Shown piece by piece: positions 23,245 to 31,034 of a stretch of DNA of 64,000 nt (its first letter is position 1; every line of letters begins with the position of its first letter). The position numbers and the translations under genes were made by a program. The notes beneath the pieces were generated by a model. That model was not told the origin of the DNA, did not search any database, and was given only the letters and a program-made list of their open reading frames with translations. Origin of the DNA: Halomonas heilongjiangensis (GTDB lineage: Bacteria > Pseudomonadota > Gammaproteobacteria > Pseudomonadales > Halomonadaceae); contig NZ_PNRE01000052.1 of assembly GCF_002879645.1 (NCBI RefSeq), forward strand, positions 1-64,000. Direction: 5' to 3'.

Positions 23245-23523
23245 ATGCCGTACCGCATCAATACCGGACTCAAGGGCTCCAACCCGACCCTGCAGATCTG
23301 CGATGCCAGCTCGGGCTCCGTGCGGGTGGCCTGGGAGTACCCCCGTCGCGACCCCCACCTCTCGGCGGAAGAACTCGAGCTGCTGCAGCTCCGGCGCGAG
23401 GAGGCGATCCATGACCTCTTCCGCCGCCTGTTCCTGCTGACCACCGAGCAGTACCTCAAGGGCGAGCTGGACGAGGCACCGGCGCTGGGTGCCTGGCGCT
23501 GGCGGCACGCGGGTCGCCGCTGA
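23245..23523 (+). CDS. Small protein of unknown function behind a Fur-like site
   Basis: Protein of 92 residues beginning MPYRINTGLKG at ATG 23245 with a strong AAGGAGGA site. The N-terminal third looks like a small beta structure (NPTLQICDASSGSVRVAWEYP) and the middle is a charged helix (LSAEELELLQLRREEAIHDLFRRLF). No signal peptide or membrane segment. I do not recognise a family. Promoter, Fur-like operator and ribosome site are all good, so the gene is probably real and iron-responsive. It ends one base before a convergent gene. Confidence 0.75.
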   Translation: MPYRINTGLKGSNPTLQICDASSGSVRVAWEYPRRDPHLSAEELELLQLRREEAIHDLFRRLFLLTTEQYLKGELDEAPALGAWRWRHAGRR

Positions 23524-23524
23524 G

Positions 23525-24580
23525 CTAGGCGGGGTCGAGGGTGGTGCTCAGGATGTCGGTGGTCTCGCAGGGCTTGCCGTGGCGCAGGGTGAGGCGCCGC
23601 TCGCCGAGGTTCATGACCACGGCGAACAGCGTCTCCATGCGCTCCTCCGGCGGCTGGTCGGGGTTGAAGTGCCGGCAGATCGACAGCGGGGCGCCGTGGT
23701 GGTCGCTAAGGATCTCGAACAGGGCGGCCTCGTCGACCTCGAGCTGGCCGGGCAACTGGTCGCGAAGCAGCTGGTCGAGCCTCGCCAGGCGCGGCCGGGA
23801 GTCGGGCCGCGGGAAGTCCTCGACCTGGCAGGTGGCACTGCGGGCGTAGAGGTGGTTGGTGTGGGTGACCACGCCTTGTTCGGGGACCAGTCGGCCGGGT
23901 TCGCCGGGGTGGACCTCGAGGCCGGCCGCCTGGCCGTCGGCGCTGGCGATCAGGAAGTGGGCGGGGGAACAGACCCGGTCGCGGGTGGCCACGGCCACGG
24001 CGCTCTTCAGGTCGGGGCTCTCCAGGATCTTGCGCAGGGCGACATGGATCGGCAGGCCCTCGCCACAGGTCCGGGAGCGGATGGCATTGAGGCAGACGCC
24101 GATGCCGTGGGCGTTCATGCCGATCTTGGCCACCATGCCGGCCTCGCCGATGCTGAGCAGCGGGGCGGCCTGCTCGCCGGTGATCTTCAGCGCCACGACG
24201 TTGTGCAGCTGGTCGGTGCGCCAGTCCCAGTTCTGGGCCAGCCACTGCTGGCCGGCGCGCTGCAGGGCGAAGGCCGAGCAGCCACCGCTGGCCCGGGTCA
24301 GCGAGATCTCGCTGCGGCAGTTGAGGGTCAGGATGTCGGCGAGGTCGACCCCGGCGCCGCGGGCGATGCCCGCCATCTCGTCGAGGATCTCGGGAAAGCC
24401 GCTCTCGATCATGGCGGAGAAGCGGTCGGCCTCCTCCCGGGCCGCCTTCCAGCGGATGCCGACGAAGTCGAGAAACAGGCGGTCGTAGACTTCGATACTG
24501 CGGTGGATGAGCCGTGCATGGGCCAGGCCATGGGCCTCGCCGATCTCGTGGCGGTTGCCGGAAAGCGTGGTGAGTTGCAT
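23525..24580 (-). CDS. C45-family peptidase / acyl-CoA:6-aminopenicillanate acyltransferase-like protein
   Basis: Ntn-hydrolase-fold protein of 351 residues. The predicted self-cleavage nucleophile is Cys101 in ASGGCSAFAL, following LTLNCRSEIS, the usual arrangement in the C45 group (isopenicillin N acyltransferase-like). Downstream AQNWDWR and HTNHLY segments are also family features. Relatives hydrolyse or transfer acyl groups on small amides and often act on N-acylated amino acids or peptides. No signal peptide. It follows the dienelactone hydrolase gene by 94 nt on the same strand. Start ATG 24578-24580. The substrate is unknown. Confidence 0.82.
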   Translation of the reverse strand: MQLTTLSGNRHEIGEAHGLAHARLIHRSIEVYDRLFLDFVGIRWKAAREEADRFSAMIESGFPEILDEMAGIARGAGVDLADILTLNCRSEISLTRASGGCSAFALQRAGQQWLAQNWDWRTDQLHNVVALKITGEQAAPLLSIGEAGMVAKIGMNAHGIGVCLNAIRSRTCGEGLPIHVALRKILESPDLKSAVAVATRDRVCSPAHFLIASADGQAAGLEVHPGEPGRLVPEQGVVTHTNHLYARSATCQVEDFPRPDSRPRLARLDQLLRDQLPGQLEVDEAALFEILSDHHGAPLSICRHFNPDQPPEERMETLFAVVMNLGERRLTLRHGKPCETTDILSTTLDPA

Positions 24581-24674
24581 GACGACCTCGCGAGTCGATG
24601 TGCCCGATGCCGTCACTTTAGCATGCGGCGGGTCCGGGACCATGCCGGCGCCGGGCCGGCACGGGACCCTCCGG

Positions 24675-25433
24675 TCAGAGCCATTCGTCGAGGCCGGCGA
24701 GGAAGGCGGCCCAGGATTTCTCGTCGGCGCGTTCCTGGTAGCGGTCGCTGTCGAACTCCGTGAAGCCGTGGGGGGCCCCCGAGTAGACCTGGATCTCGTA
24801 GGTGGCGCCGGCGGCCTCGAGCTCCTCGGCCAGGGTGACGACATCGCCCATGGGCACGGCGCTGTCGGCGCCGCCGTGGGCGATCAGCAGCGGTGGGACC
24901 TCCTCCGGCCATGCCTGGCCCTCCGGGGTGCCCAGCCCCCCATGGAAGCTGGTGTAGCCGGCCACGCCCTCGGCCCCGCCGGAACGGGCGATCTCCAGGA
25001 CCACGGCACCGCCGAAGCAGTAGCCCATCACCACCGTGGGCTCGGCGGCACCCTGGTTGCGGGCCTCGGCCAGGCCGGCCAGGGTCAGCGAGCGCATGCG
25101 GTCGCGGTCCTCGTAGAGCGCGCGGGTGGCGGCCTGGCGGCCCTCGGTGGTCGCCGGGCGGTTGCCCTGCCCGAAGAGGTCGACGGCGAAGGCGTCATAG
25201 CCCTCGGCGGCGAGCATGTCGGCGCGCTGGCGCTCATAGTCACCCAGGCCGTCCCAGTCGTGAATGATCAGTACGGTGCCCCGCGCCTCGCCCTCGGCGC
25301 TGGCGAGATAGCCTTCGAAGGCCTCGTCGCCGACCTCGTAGACGATGTCGTCGCCGGCGGGCGTGAAGGCGTGGGCATGGGCGGCCAGGCCGAGGGCGGC
25401 CAGCAGCACGGCGAAAGCGATGGGGGGGCGCAT
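24675..25433 (-). CDS. Dienelactone hydrolase family protein, exported
   Basis: Alpha/beta hydrolase of 252 residues with a signal peptide (MRPPIAFAVLLAALGLAAHAHA). The catalytic triad of the DLH family is visible: Cys139 in GYCFGGA, Asp190 in GGADSAVP and His222 in APHGF. The Cys nucleophile distinguishes it from serine hydrolases. An exported form suggests action on an extracytoplasmic ester or lactone rather than the classical chlorocatechol pathway, for which no genes are nearby. Start ATG 25431-25433. Confidence 0.87.
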   Translation of the reverse strand: MRPPIAFAVLLAALGLAAHAHAFTPAGDDIVYEVGDEAFEGYLASAEGEARGTVLIIHDWDGLGDYERQRADMLAAEGYDAFAVDLFGQGNRPATTEGRQAATRALYEDRDRMRSLTLAGLAEARNQGAAEPTVVMGYCFGGAVVLEIARSGGAEGVAGYTSFHGGLGTPEGQAWPEEVPPLLIAHGGADSAVPMGDVVTLAEELEAAGATYEIQVYSGAPHGFTEFDSDRYQERADEKSWAAFLAGLDEWL

Positions 25434-25746
25434 GGGAACTCCAGTCGGGGGCGTGAGGATCCGACCTGTCAGTATAGGCACCCGCCGCGGCCGGCGATCC
25501 ATGAGCGTTGTAAGGTTGAGGCGCTCGCCACGGTAGGAAAAGGGTATGAGTGGCGGGGCATCGGGGCGGCCTAACGTTGGTAGCGAGAGCTTGTATTTTG
25601 GGCCGTTGCCTTCCAGATTTAGAAAACGCTGTACAAAGGCCTGCGCGGGCAAATCGCTGCGTTGCGCGGTGCGCGGAATCCTCACGTACTCCAGTGCACC
25701 CGCTACAATTTCAATCATGTACGCAGTCATACGAAGGGGAACCACC
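25434..25746. other. 313-bp divergent promoter region with a possible dispersed repeat
   Basis: The spacer between the hydrolase and the amino-acid binding-protein gene contains no gene I can support. Around 25645-25705 it holds sequence of a kind often repeated in such genomes (GCTGCGTTGCGCGGTGCGCG followed by CCTCACGTACTCCAG). An ACGAAGGGG ribosome site for the right-hand gene is at 25730-25740. Confidence 0.45.
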
Positions 25747-26952
25747 ATGAAGAAGCGTGTATTGGTGACGGCCGTGGCGGCCTCCGCCCTGGCCCTGGCC
25801 GGAGCGGCCCAGGCCGAAGTGAAGATCGGCTTCCTGGGCGGCTTCACGGGGCCGATCGAGAGCCTGACGCCGCCGATCTACGAGGGCGCCCAGCTGGCGG
25901 TACAGCAGATCAACGAGCAGGGCGGCATCCTGGGCGGTCAGCAACTGGTGATGCCCAGCGGTGATACCACCTGTGCCGACGCCTCGGCGGCGACCAATGC
26001 GGCGGACCGCATGGTCAACACCGAGCAGGTCACCGCCATCGTCGGGGCGCTGTGCACCGGGGCGACCATCGCCGCGGCCAACAACGCGGCGATCCCCGGC
26101 GGCGTGGTGATGGTCTCGCCGGCTTCCACGGCCCCGGCGGTGAGCGAGCTCGACGACAACGACCTGGTGTTCCGCACCGTGCCCTCCGACGCCTTCCAGG
26201 GCGAGATGCTGGCCAAGCTGCTGCTCGACCAGGGCATCGAGGAGGTGGCGGTCACCTACGTCAACAACGACTATGGCCGGGGCCTGGCGGATGCCTTCGG
26301 CGAGGCCTTCGAGGCCGGCGGCGGCCTGGTGGCCGAGAACCTGGCCCATGAGGATGGCCGTGCCGACTACCGCTCGGAACTGGGCTCGCTGTCGGCCACC
26401 GGCACCGAGACCCTGGTGGTGCTGGCCTATGCCGACGGCTCCGGCCAGACGGTGCTGCGCCAGGCCTACGAGGGCGGCATGTTCACCCAGTACGTGGGCG
26501 CCGACGGCATGGTGGGCGACAGGCTGGTCGAGGCGGTCGGTGCCGACGTGCTCGAGGGCATGATCGCCACCCGCCCGGGCAGCCCCGACCTGCCGGGAAC
26601 CGAGATCTTCAACGAGGCCGCCGAGGCGGCCGGCTTCGACCCCAGCGCGGTGTTCGCCGCCCAGGCCTACGATGCCGCCTTCCTGCTGGCCCTGGCCATC
26701 GAGCAGAACGGCAGCGCCGAGCGTGCGGGGCTCGCCGAGGCGCTGCGCAGCGTCTCTTCCGCCCCCGGCGAGATGGTCCTGCCCGGCGAGTGGGAGAAGG
26801 CCGTGGAGCTGATCGCCGCCGGCACCGAGATCAACTACGAGGGCGCCTCCGGCAGCCACGAGTTCGACGAGAACGGCGACGTGCCCGGCGTGGTGGTCGA
26901 GATGGCGGTCGAGGGGGGCGCCTTCGTCAGCCGGGGCTTCATCGAGCCCTGA
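25747..26952 (+). CDS. Branched-chain amino-acid ABC transporter substrate-binding protein
   Basis: Periplasmic type-I binding protein of 401 residues with signal peptide (VTAVAASALALAGAAQA). It has the Leu/Ile/Val-type opening EVKIGFLGGFTGPIE, then GAQLAVQQINEQGGILG, VGALCTGATIAAANNAAIPGG in outline, and NDYGRGLADAF. It is convergent to the livGFHM genes and presumably supplies them, although it is transcribed separately. Ligand specificity within amino acids or amides cannot be read from sequence alone. Confidence 0.87.
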   Translation: MKKRVLVTAVAASALALAGAAQAEVKIGFLGGFTGPIESLTPPIYEGAQLAVQQINEQGGILGGQQLVMPSGDTTCADASAATNAADRMVNTEQVTAIVGALCTGATIAAANNAAIPGGVVMVSPASTAPAVSELDDNDLVFRTVPSDAFQGEMLAKLLLDQGIEEVAVTYVNNDYGRGLADAFGEAFEAGGGLVAENLAHEDGRADYRSELGSLSATGTETLVVLAYADGSGQTVLRQAYEGGMFTQYVGADGMVGDRLVEAVGADVLEGMIATRPGSPDLPGTEIFNEAAEAAGFDPSAVFAAQAYDAAFLLALAIEQNGSAERAGLAEALRSVSSAPGEMVLPGEWEKAVELIAAGTEINYEGASGSHEFDENGDVPGVVVEMAVEGGAFVSRGFIEP

Positions 26953-26983
26953 TCGCTGACCGATCCAGTCCTCGTCACCAGAG

Positions 26984-27012
26984 AGGCCTCGGCATTGCCG
27001 AGGCCTTTATTC
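26984..27012 (+). terminator. Rho-independent terminator of the binding-protein gene
   Basis: Stem AGGCCTCGGC (26984-26993) with GCCGAGGCCT (26997-27006), loop ATT, followed by TTATT on the plus strand, 32 nt after the stop codon. Confidence 0.85.
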
Positions 27013-27068
27013 ATACAGCCATCATGTAGAGAGTGCAGCGTTGTGACGCGAGCATAACTCCGTACTCG

Positions 27069-28367
27069 CTACCCGTGGTGCCGGACCTTCTCCGGCAACA
27101 GCCCCTTGGGTGCGAAGCGCAGCACCAGGGTGATCAGCAGGCCGATCACGAATACCCGGGCCTGCAGGGCGCGGCTTCCCAGGTGGCCGGGGGCATCCCA
27201 GCCGAAGACGCCCTCGCCGAAGCTGACGGCCAGCTGCATCAGGAAGAGTGCCAGCGGCTCGGACATGATCCAGATGAGGTAGACCGCCACGGCGCCGAAG
27301 ATGGTGCCGAGGTTGTTGCCCGGCCCGCCGAGGATCACCATCACCAGCACCAGGAAGGTGTGGTTGAGCGGCAGGAAACCCTGGGGGTCGAAGATGCCGT
27401 TGAAGCTGGTCAGCGCCGCCCCGCCGATGCCCATCAGGATGCAGCCGAGCACGAAGATCTCCAGGCGGCGACGGTTGATGTCCTTGCCCATGGCCGCGGC
27501 GGAGACCTCGTTGTCGCGGATGGCGCGGATCATGCGGCCCCAGGGGGCGTGATAGGCGCGGTGCAGCAGGAAGAAGATCGCCGCGATCATCACCGCGGTG
27601 ACCGACAGGTAGAGTGAGCGGGACAACACGAAGCCGAGGTCGCCGGCGCCGGGGGTCGGCCAGGGCAGCGGCGAGACGGTGGCGGTGCCGCGGGTCAGCC
27701 AGTCGGAGTTCTTGAGGAAGGCCTTGATGATCTCGGCGATGCCGAGCGTGGCGATGGCCAGATAGTCGCTGCGCAGTCCCAGGCAGATATGCCCGATGAA
27801 GTAGCCGATGCCGCCGGCCAGCATCCCGCCGACGATCCAGCCGGTCCAGGCCGGCAGGCCCAGGCCGCCGATGAAGCCGGCGCGCGACTCGATCTCGCCG
27901 GTGACCCCGCGCAGCACGCTGATCACCGCGAGATACAGCACCACCGCCAGCACGATGGCGATCACCGTGCGCAGCCGTTTCGGCACGCCGAGGCGGTCGA
28001 GCTTGGTGGCGCCATAGACCACCAGGGCGGCACCGAGCAGATAGAGCAGCGCCAGGCCGAGCTCGCCGGGCAGCTCGCTGTCCCAGAAGGCGTCGTTGAC
28101 CGGTATGCTGAAGAACATGGCGGCAAAGCCGCCCAGGGCGACGAAGCCCATCACCCCGGCGTTGAACTGGCCGGCATAGCCCCACTGGATGGTCAGCCCC
28201 AGCGCCAGGATGGCGTAGCAGGCGGCTTCCACCAGCATGCGGGTACTGTAGGCGACGCCCATCATGGCGTAGACGCCCAGCACGGCCACCAGCAGGGCGG
28301 CGAACAGGATCACCTCGCGCCGCGGGAAGCGGCGGGCGGGGGGCTGGGATCGGGGCGTGTCGGTCAT
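27069..28367 (-). CDS. livM: Branched-chain amino-acid ABC transporter permease LivM
   Basis: Inner-membrane permease of 432 residues. It has an early AILALGLTIQWGYAGQFNAGVMGFVALGG block (quoted in part as GLTIQWGYAGQFNAG), SDYLAIATLGIAEIIK, the EAA-like cytoplasmic loop RMIRAIRDNEVSAAAMGKD, and GGPGNNLGTIFGAV. Longer than LivM of E. coli core by an insert in the middle third (about residues 110-170). Start ATG 28365-28367 overlaps the livH stop by four bases. Last gene of the livGFHM operon. Confidence 0.9.
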   Translation of the reverse strand: MTDTPRSQPPARRFPRREVILFAALLVAVLGVYAMMGVAYSTRMLVEAACYAILALGLTIQWGYAGQFNAGVMGFVALGGFAAMFFSIPVNDAFWDSELPGELGLALLYLLGAALVVYGATKLDRLGVPKRLRTVIAIVLAVVLYLAVISVLRGVTGEIESRAGFIGGLGLPAWTGWIVGGMLAGGIGYFIGHICLGLRSDYLAIATLGIAEIIKAFLKNSDWLTRGTATVSPLPWPTPGAGDLGFVLSRSLYLSVTAVMIAAIFFLLHRAYHAPWGRMIRAIRDNEVSAAAMGKDINRRRLEIFVLGCILMGIGGAALTSFNGIFDPQGFLPLNHTFLVLVMVILGGPGNNLGTIFGAVAVYLIWIMSEPLALFLMQLAVSFGEGVFGWDAPGHLGSRALQARVFVIGLLITLVLRFAPKGLLPEKVRHHG

Positions 28368-29371
28368 GTGATCACCTTGCCCTTGAAGAGTCCGGTGGGG
28401 CGCCACACCAGGATGGCGACCAGGATGAAGAAGGGCACCACGATCTTGTACTCGGTGCCGACGAAGGCCAGGTTGCGCGGCAGCTCCAGCCACCCGGGGA
28501 AGTGCTGCTGAAAGGGGCGCAGCAGCACCGTCCAGTTGAACACCGCGAGCGTCTCGGCGAAGCCGACCACGAAGCCGCCGGCGATGGCCCCATAGGGGTG
28601 GCCCACGCCACCGACGATGGCCGCGGCGAAGATCGGCAGCAGCAGGAAGAAGCTCAGGTCGGGCTTGAAGGTCACGTCCAGCGACAGCAGGGTGCCGGCG
28701 ATGGCGGCCAGGCTCCCGGCGATCACCCAGGTCACCGCCACGATGGTGTTGGTGTTGATGCCCGAGGCCAGGGCCAGGTCGGGGTTGTCGGACATGGCGC
28801 GCATCGCCTTGCCCAGCCGCGAGCGACTGAGGAAGAGGTGCAGCCCGACCACCGCGGCAATGGTCAGCACGAAGAGGATCACCTGCGGTTCGGTGACGAT
28901 CACCGGGCGGGTGATCGCCTCGAAGGGCAGCTCGAGCCGGTAGATCTCCTTGCGCTCGCCGATGTAGAGGCTCCGGCCGCTGGTGCCGGCGAACAGCCGG
29001 ATCACCCCCTGCAGCATCAGGGTCACGCCCAGCGAGGCGATCACCATGACGATCGGCTTGACCCCATGGGCGCGCAGCGGCTTGTAGAAGGCGCGGTCGA
29101 CGCCCACGGCCAGCAGGGCGGTGAGCGCCATGGCCAGCGGCAGCATCACGACGGCGGTGGGCAGCCCCACGGCGCTGCCGACACCGGGAAAGGCCAGGGT
29201 CAGCAGCAGCACCATGGCGGCGCCGAAGGTCATCATGTCGGCATGGGCGAAGTGGGCGAAGCGCATGATGCTGAAGATCAGCGTCACGCCGACGGCCCCG
29301 ATGGCGTAGATCGAGCCGGTCACGCTGCCGGCGACGATCACGTTGTTGATGAAGAAGACCAGTTCGTTCAA
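28364..29371 (-). CDS. livH: Branched-chain amino-acid ABC transporter permease LivH
   Basis: Inner-membrane permease, 335 residues, partner of LivM. Motifs are GSIYAIGAVGVTLIFSIMRFAHFAHAD near the N terminus (read as GVTLIFSIMRFAHFAHAD), the cytoplasmic loop RLGKAMRAMSDNPDLALASGI, and AAAIVGGVGHPYGAIAGG. The only reasonable start is a TTG (29369-29371) preceded by GGAGAG, so translation probably begins at a rare TTG codon. Couples to LivF/LivG ATPases encoded upstream. Confidence 0.9.
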   Translation of the reverse strand: MNELVFFINNVIVAGSVTGSIYAIGAVGVTLIFSIMRFAHFAHADMMTFGAAMVLLLTLAFPGVGSAVGLPTAVVMLPLAMALTALLAVGVDRAFYKPLRAHGVKPIVMVIASLGVTLMLQGVIRLFAGTSGRSLYIGERKEIYRLELPFEAITRPVIVTEPQVILFVLTIAAVVGLHLFLSRSRLGKAMRAMSDNPDLALASGINTNTIVAVTWVIAGSLAAIAGTLLSLDVTFKPDLSFFLLLPIFAAAIVGGVGHPYGAIAGGFVVGFAETLAVFNWTVLLRPFQQHFPGWLELPRNLAFVGTEYKIVVPFFILVAILVWRPTGLFKGKVIT

Positions 29372-29399
29372 GGCGTTCTCTCCACGCTAGGATCGGCGT

Positions 29400-30104
29400 T
29401 CAGCCACCCAGGAAGCTTCTGGCGACCTCGGGGTCGGCCAGCAGGGCGGCGCCGGTGTCGGTGAAGCGGTTCTGGCCGGCGGCCAGCACGAAGCCCTTGT
29501 CGGCGATGGCCAGCGCCTGCTTGGCGTTCTGTTCCACCATCAGGATGCCGACGCCGGCGGCATTGATCTCCTTCACGCGCTCGAAGATCTCGTTCATGTA
29601 GAGCGGCGAGAGGCCGGCGGTGGGCTCGTCGAGCAGCAGCAGGCTGGGCTCGGCCATCAGCGCCCGGCCCATGGCGACCATCTGGCGCTGGCCGCCGGAG
29701 AGTTCGCCGGCGCTCTGGTGGCGCTTGTCGCGGAGCGGCGGGAAGAACGCGTAGACCTCCTCGAGCATGCGCTTGACGTTCTCGGGCTTGAGGTAGGCCC
29801 CCATCTCCAGGTTCTCCTGCACCGTCAGGCTCGGGAAGACGTTGTGCTCCTGGGGGATGAAGCCCATGCCCTTCTGCACCAGCTTGTTGGCCGGCAGGTT
29901 GTGGATCGGCTCGCCGCGCAGCAGGATCTCGCCCTGGCTGACGGCGAGCAGGCCGAACACGGCCTTGAGCATGGTCGACTTGCCGGCGCCGTTGGGGCCG
30001 ACGATCACGCCGATCTCGTCGGCCTCGATCGCCAAGTTCACCCCGTTGAGGATGTTCATGCCGCCGTAGCCGCCGTAGACGTCGCGTGCTTCGAGTAGTG
30101 GCAT
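29400..30104 (-). CDS. livF: Branched-chain amino-acid ABC transporter ATPase LivF
   Basis: ATP-binding subunit of 234 residues, the usual LivF size. Walker A GPNGAGKST, Q-loop FIPQEHNVFPSLTV, signature LSGGQRQM, Walker B LLLLDEPTAGLSP and the LivF-specific VEQNAKQALAIAD (in place of the switch His) are all present. Lies between livG and livH in the operon with short spacings (81 and 28 nt). Confidence 0.92.
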   Translation of the reverse strand: MPLLEARDVYGGYGGMNILNGVNLAIEADEIGVIVGPNGAGKSTMLKAVFGLLAVSQGEILLRGEPIHNLPANKLVQKGMGFIPQEHNVFPSLTVQENLEMGAYLKPENVKRMLEEVYAFFPPLRDKRHQSAGELSGGQRQMVAMGRALMAEPSLLLLDEPTAGLSPLYMNEIFERVKEINAAGVGILMVEQNAKQALAIADKGFVLAAGQNRFTDTGAALLADPEVARSFLGG

Positions 30105-30185
30105 CGATGTTCCCTGCGTCCTGTCTGTCTTGTTGTTGTCCGGGGGGATCGCCCTGGGGAGGCCGTCAGGCGGCGCCGGCGCCCT

Positions 30186-30956
30186 TCAGGCCACGCGGGA
30201 ACCGAAGTAGGCCTCGATCACCCGGGGGTCGTTGCGGATCTCGGCGATGGTGCCCTCGACCATCACGCTGCCCTGGGCCAGCACGATCACCGGGTTGCAG
30301 AGCCGCGCGATCATGTCCATGTCGTGCTCGATGACCAGGAAGGTGTAGCCGAGTTCGCGGTTGAGGCGCTCGATGTTGCCCATCAGGTCGCCCAGCAGGG
30401 TGCGGTTGACCCCGGCGCCGATCTCGTCGAGCAGTACTATCCTGGCGTCGGTCATCATGGTGCGGCCGAGCTCGAGGAGCTTCTTCTGGCCGCCGGAGAG
30501 GTTGCCGGCCAGTTCATTGCGCACCTGGTGCAGGCCGATGAAGTCGACGACCTCGAGCGCCTTGCGGCGCACCTCGTCTTCCTGCCGACGCACCAGGCCG
30601 GGCTTGAACCAGGCATCGAAGAGACTCTCGCCGGCCTGGGAGGACGGCACCATCATCAGGTTCTCCAGCGCCGTCAACTGGGAGAATTCGTGGGCGATCT
30701 GGAAGGTGCGCAGCAGCCCCTTGTGGAAGAGCGTGTTGGCGGGCAGGCCGGTGATGTCCTCGCCGTCGAACAGCACCTGGCCGCTGTCCAGCGGCAGGGC
30801 GCCGGCGATGATGTTGAACAGGGTGGACTTGCCGGCCCCGTTGGGGCCGATGAGCCCGGTGATCGAGCCCTCCTCCACCCGGAGCGAGCAGTCGTCGATG
30901 ACCTTGAGGCCGCCGAACGCCTTGTGCACGTGTCGAACGTCGATGATGGCTGCCAT
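30186..30956 (-). CDS. livG: Branched-chain amino-acid ABC transporter ATPase LivG
   Basis: ATP-binding subunit of 256 residues. Walker A GPNGAGKST, the long LivG insert between Q-loop and signature (TFQIAHEFSQLTALENLMM), signature LSGGQKKLLELGR, and a switch region VIEHDMDMI. The Walker B line reads VLLDEIGAGVN, with Ile where most members have Pro (DEPxAG). Start ATG 30954-30956; upstream in-frame residues are non-conserved. It is the first gene of the liv operon, 78 nt after the sodium symporter gene on the same strand. Confidence 0.9.
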   Translation of the reverse strand: MAAIIDVRHVHKAFGGLKVIDDCSLRVEEGSITGLIGPNGAGKSTLFNIIAGALPLDSGQVLFDGEDITGLPANTLFHKGLLRTFQIAHEFSQLTALENLMMVPSSQAGESLFDAWFKPGLVRRQEDEVRRKALEVVDFIGLHQVRNELAGNLSGGQKKLLELGRTMMTDARIVLLDEIGAGVNRTLLGDLMGNIERLNRELGYTFLVIEHDMDMIARLCNPVIVLAQGSVMVEGTIAEIRNDPRVIEAYFGSRVA

Positions 30957-31034
30957 GACCGGCTCCGTTGTTGTTCTGTGGCGAGCCCGGAGTCCGCTAC
31001 CCGGGCGTCGCTGTCGTACCGCAGGCATGACGGA

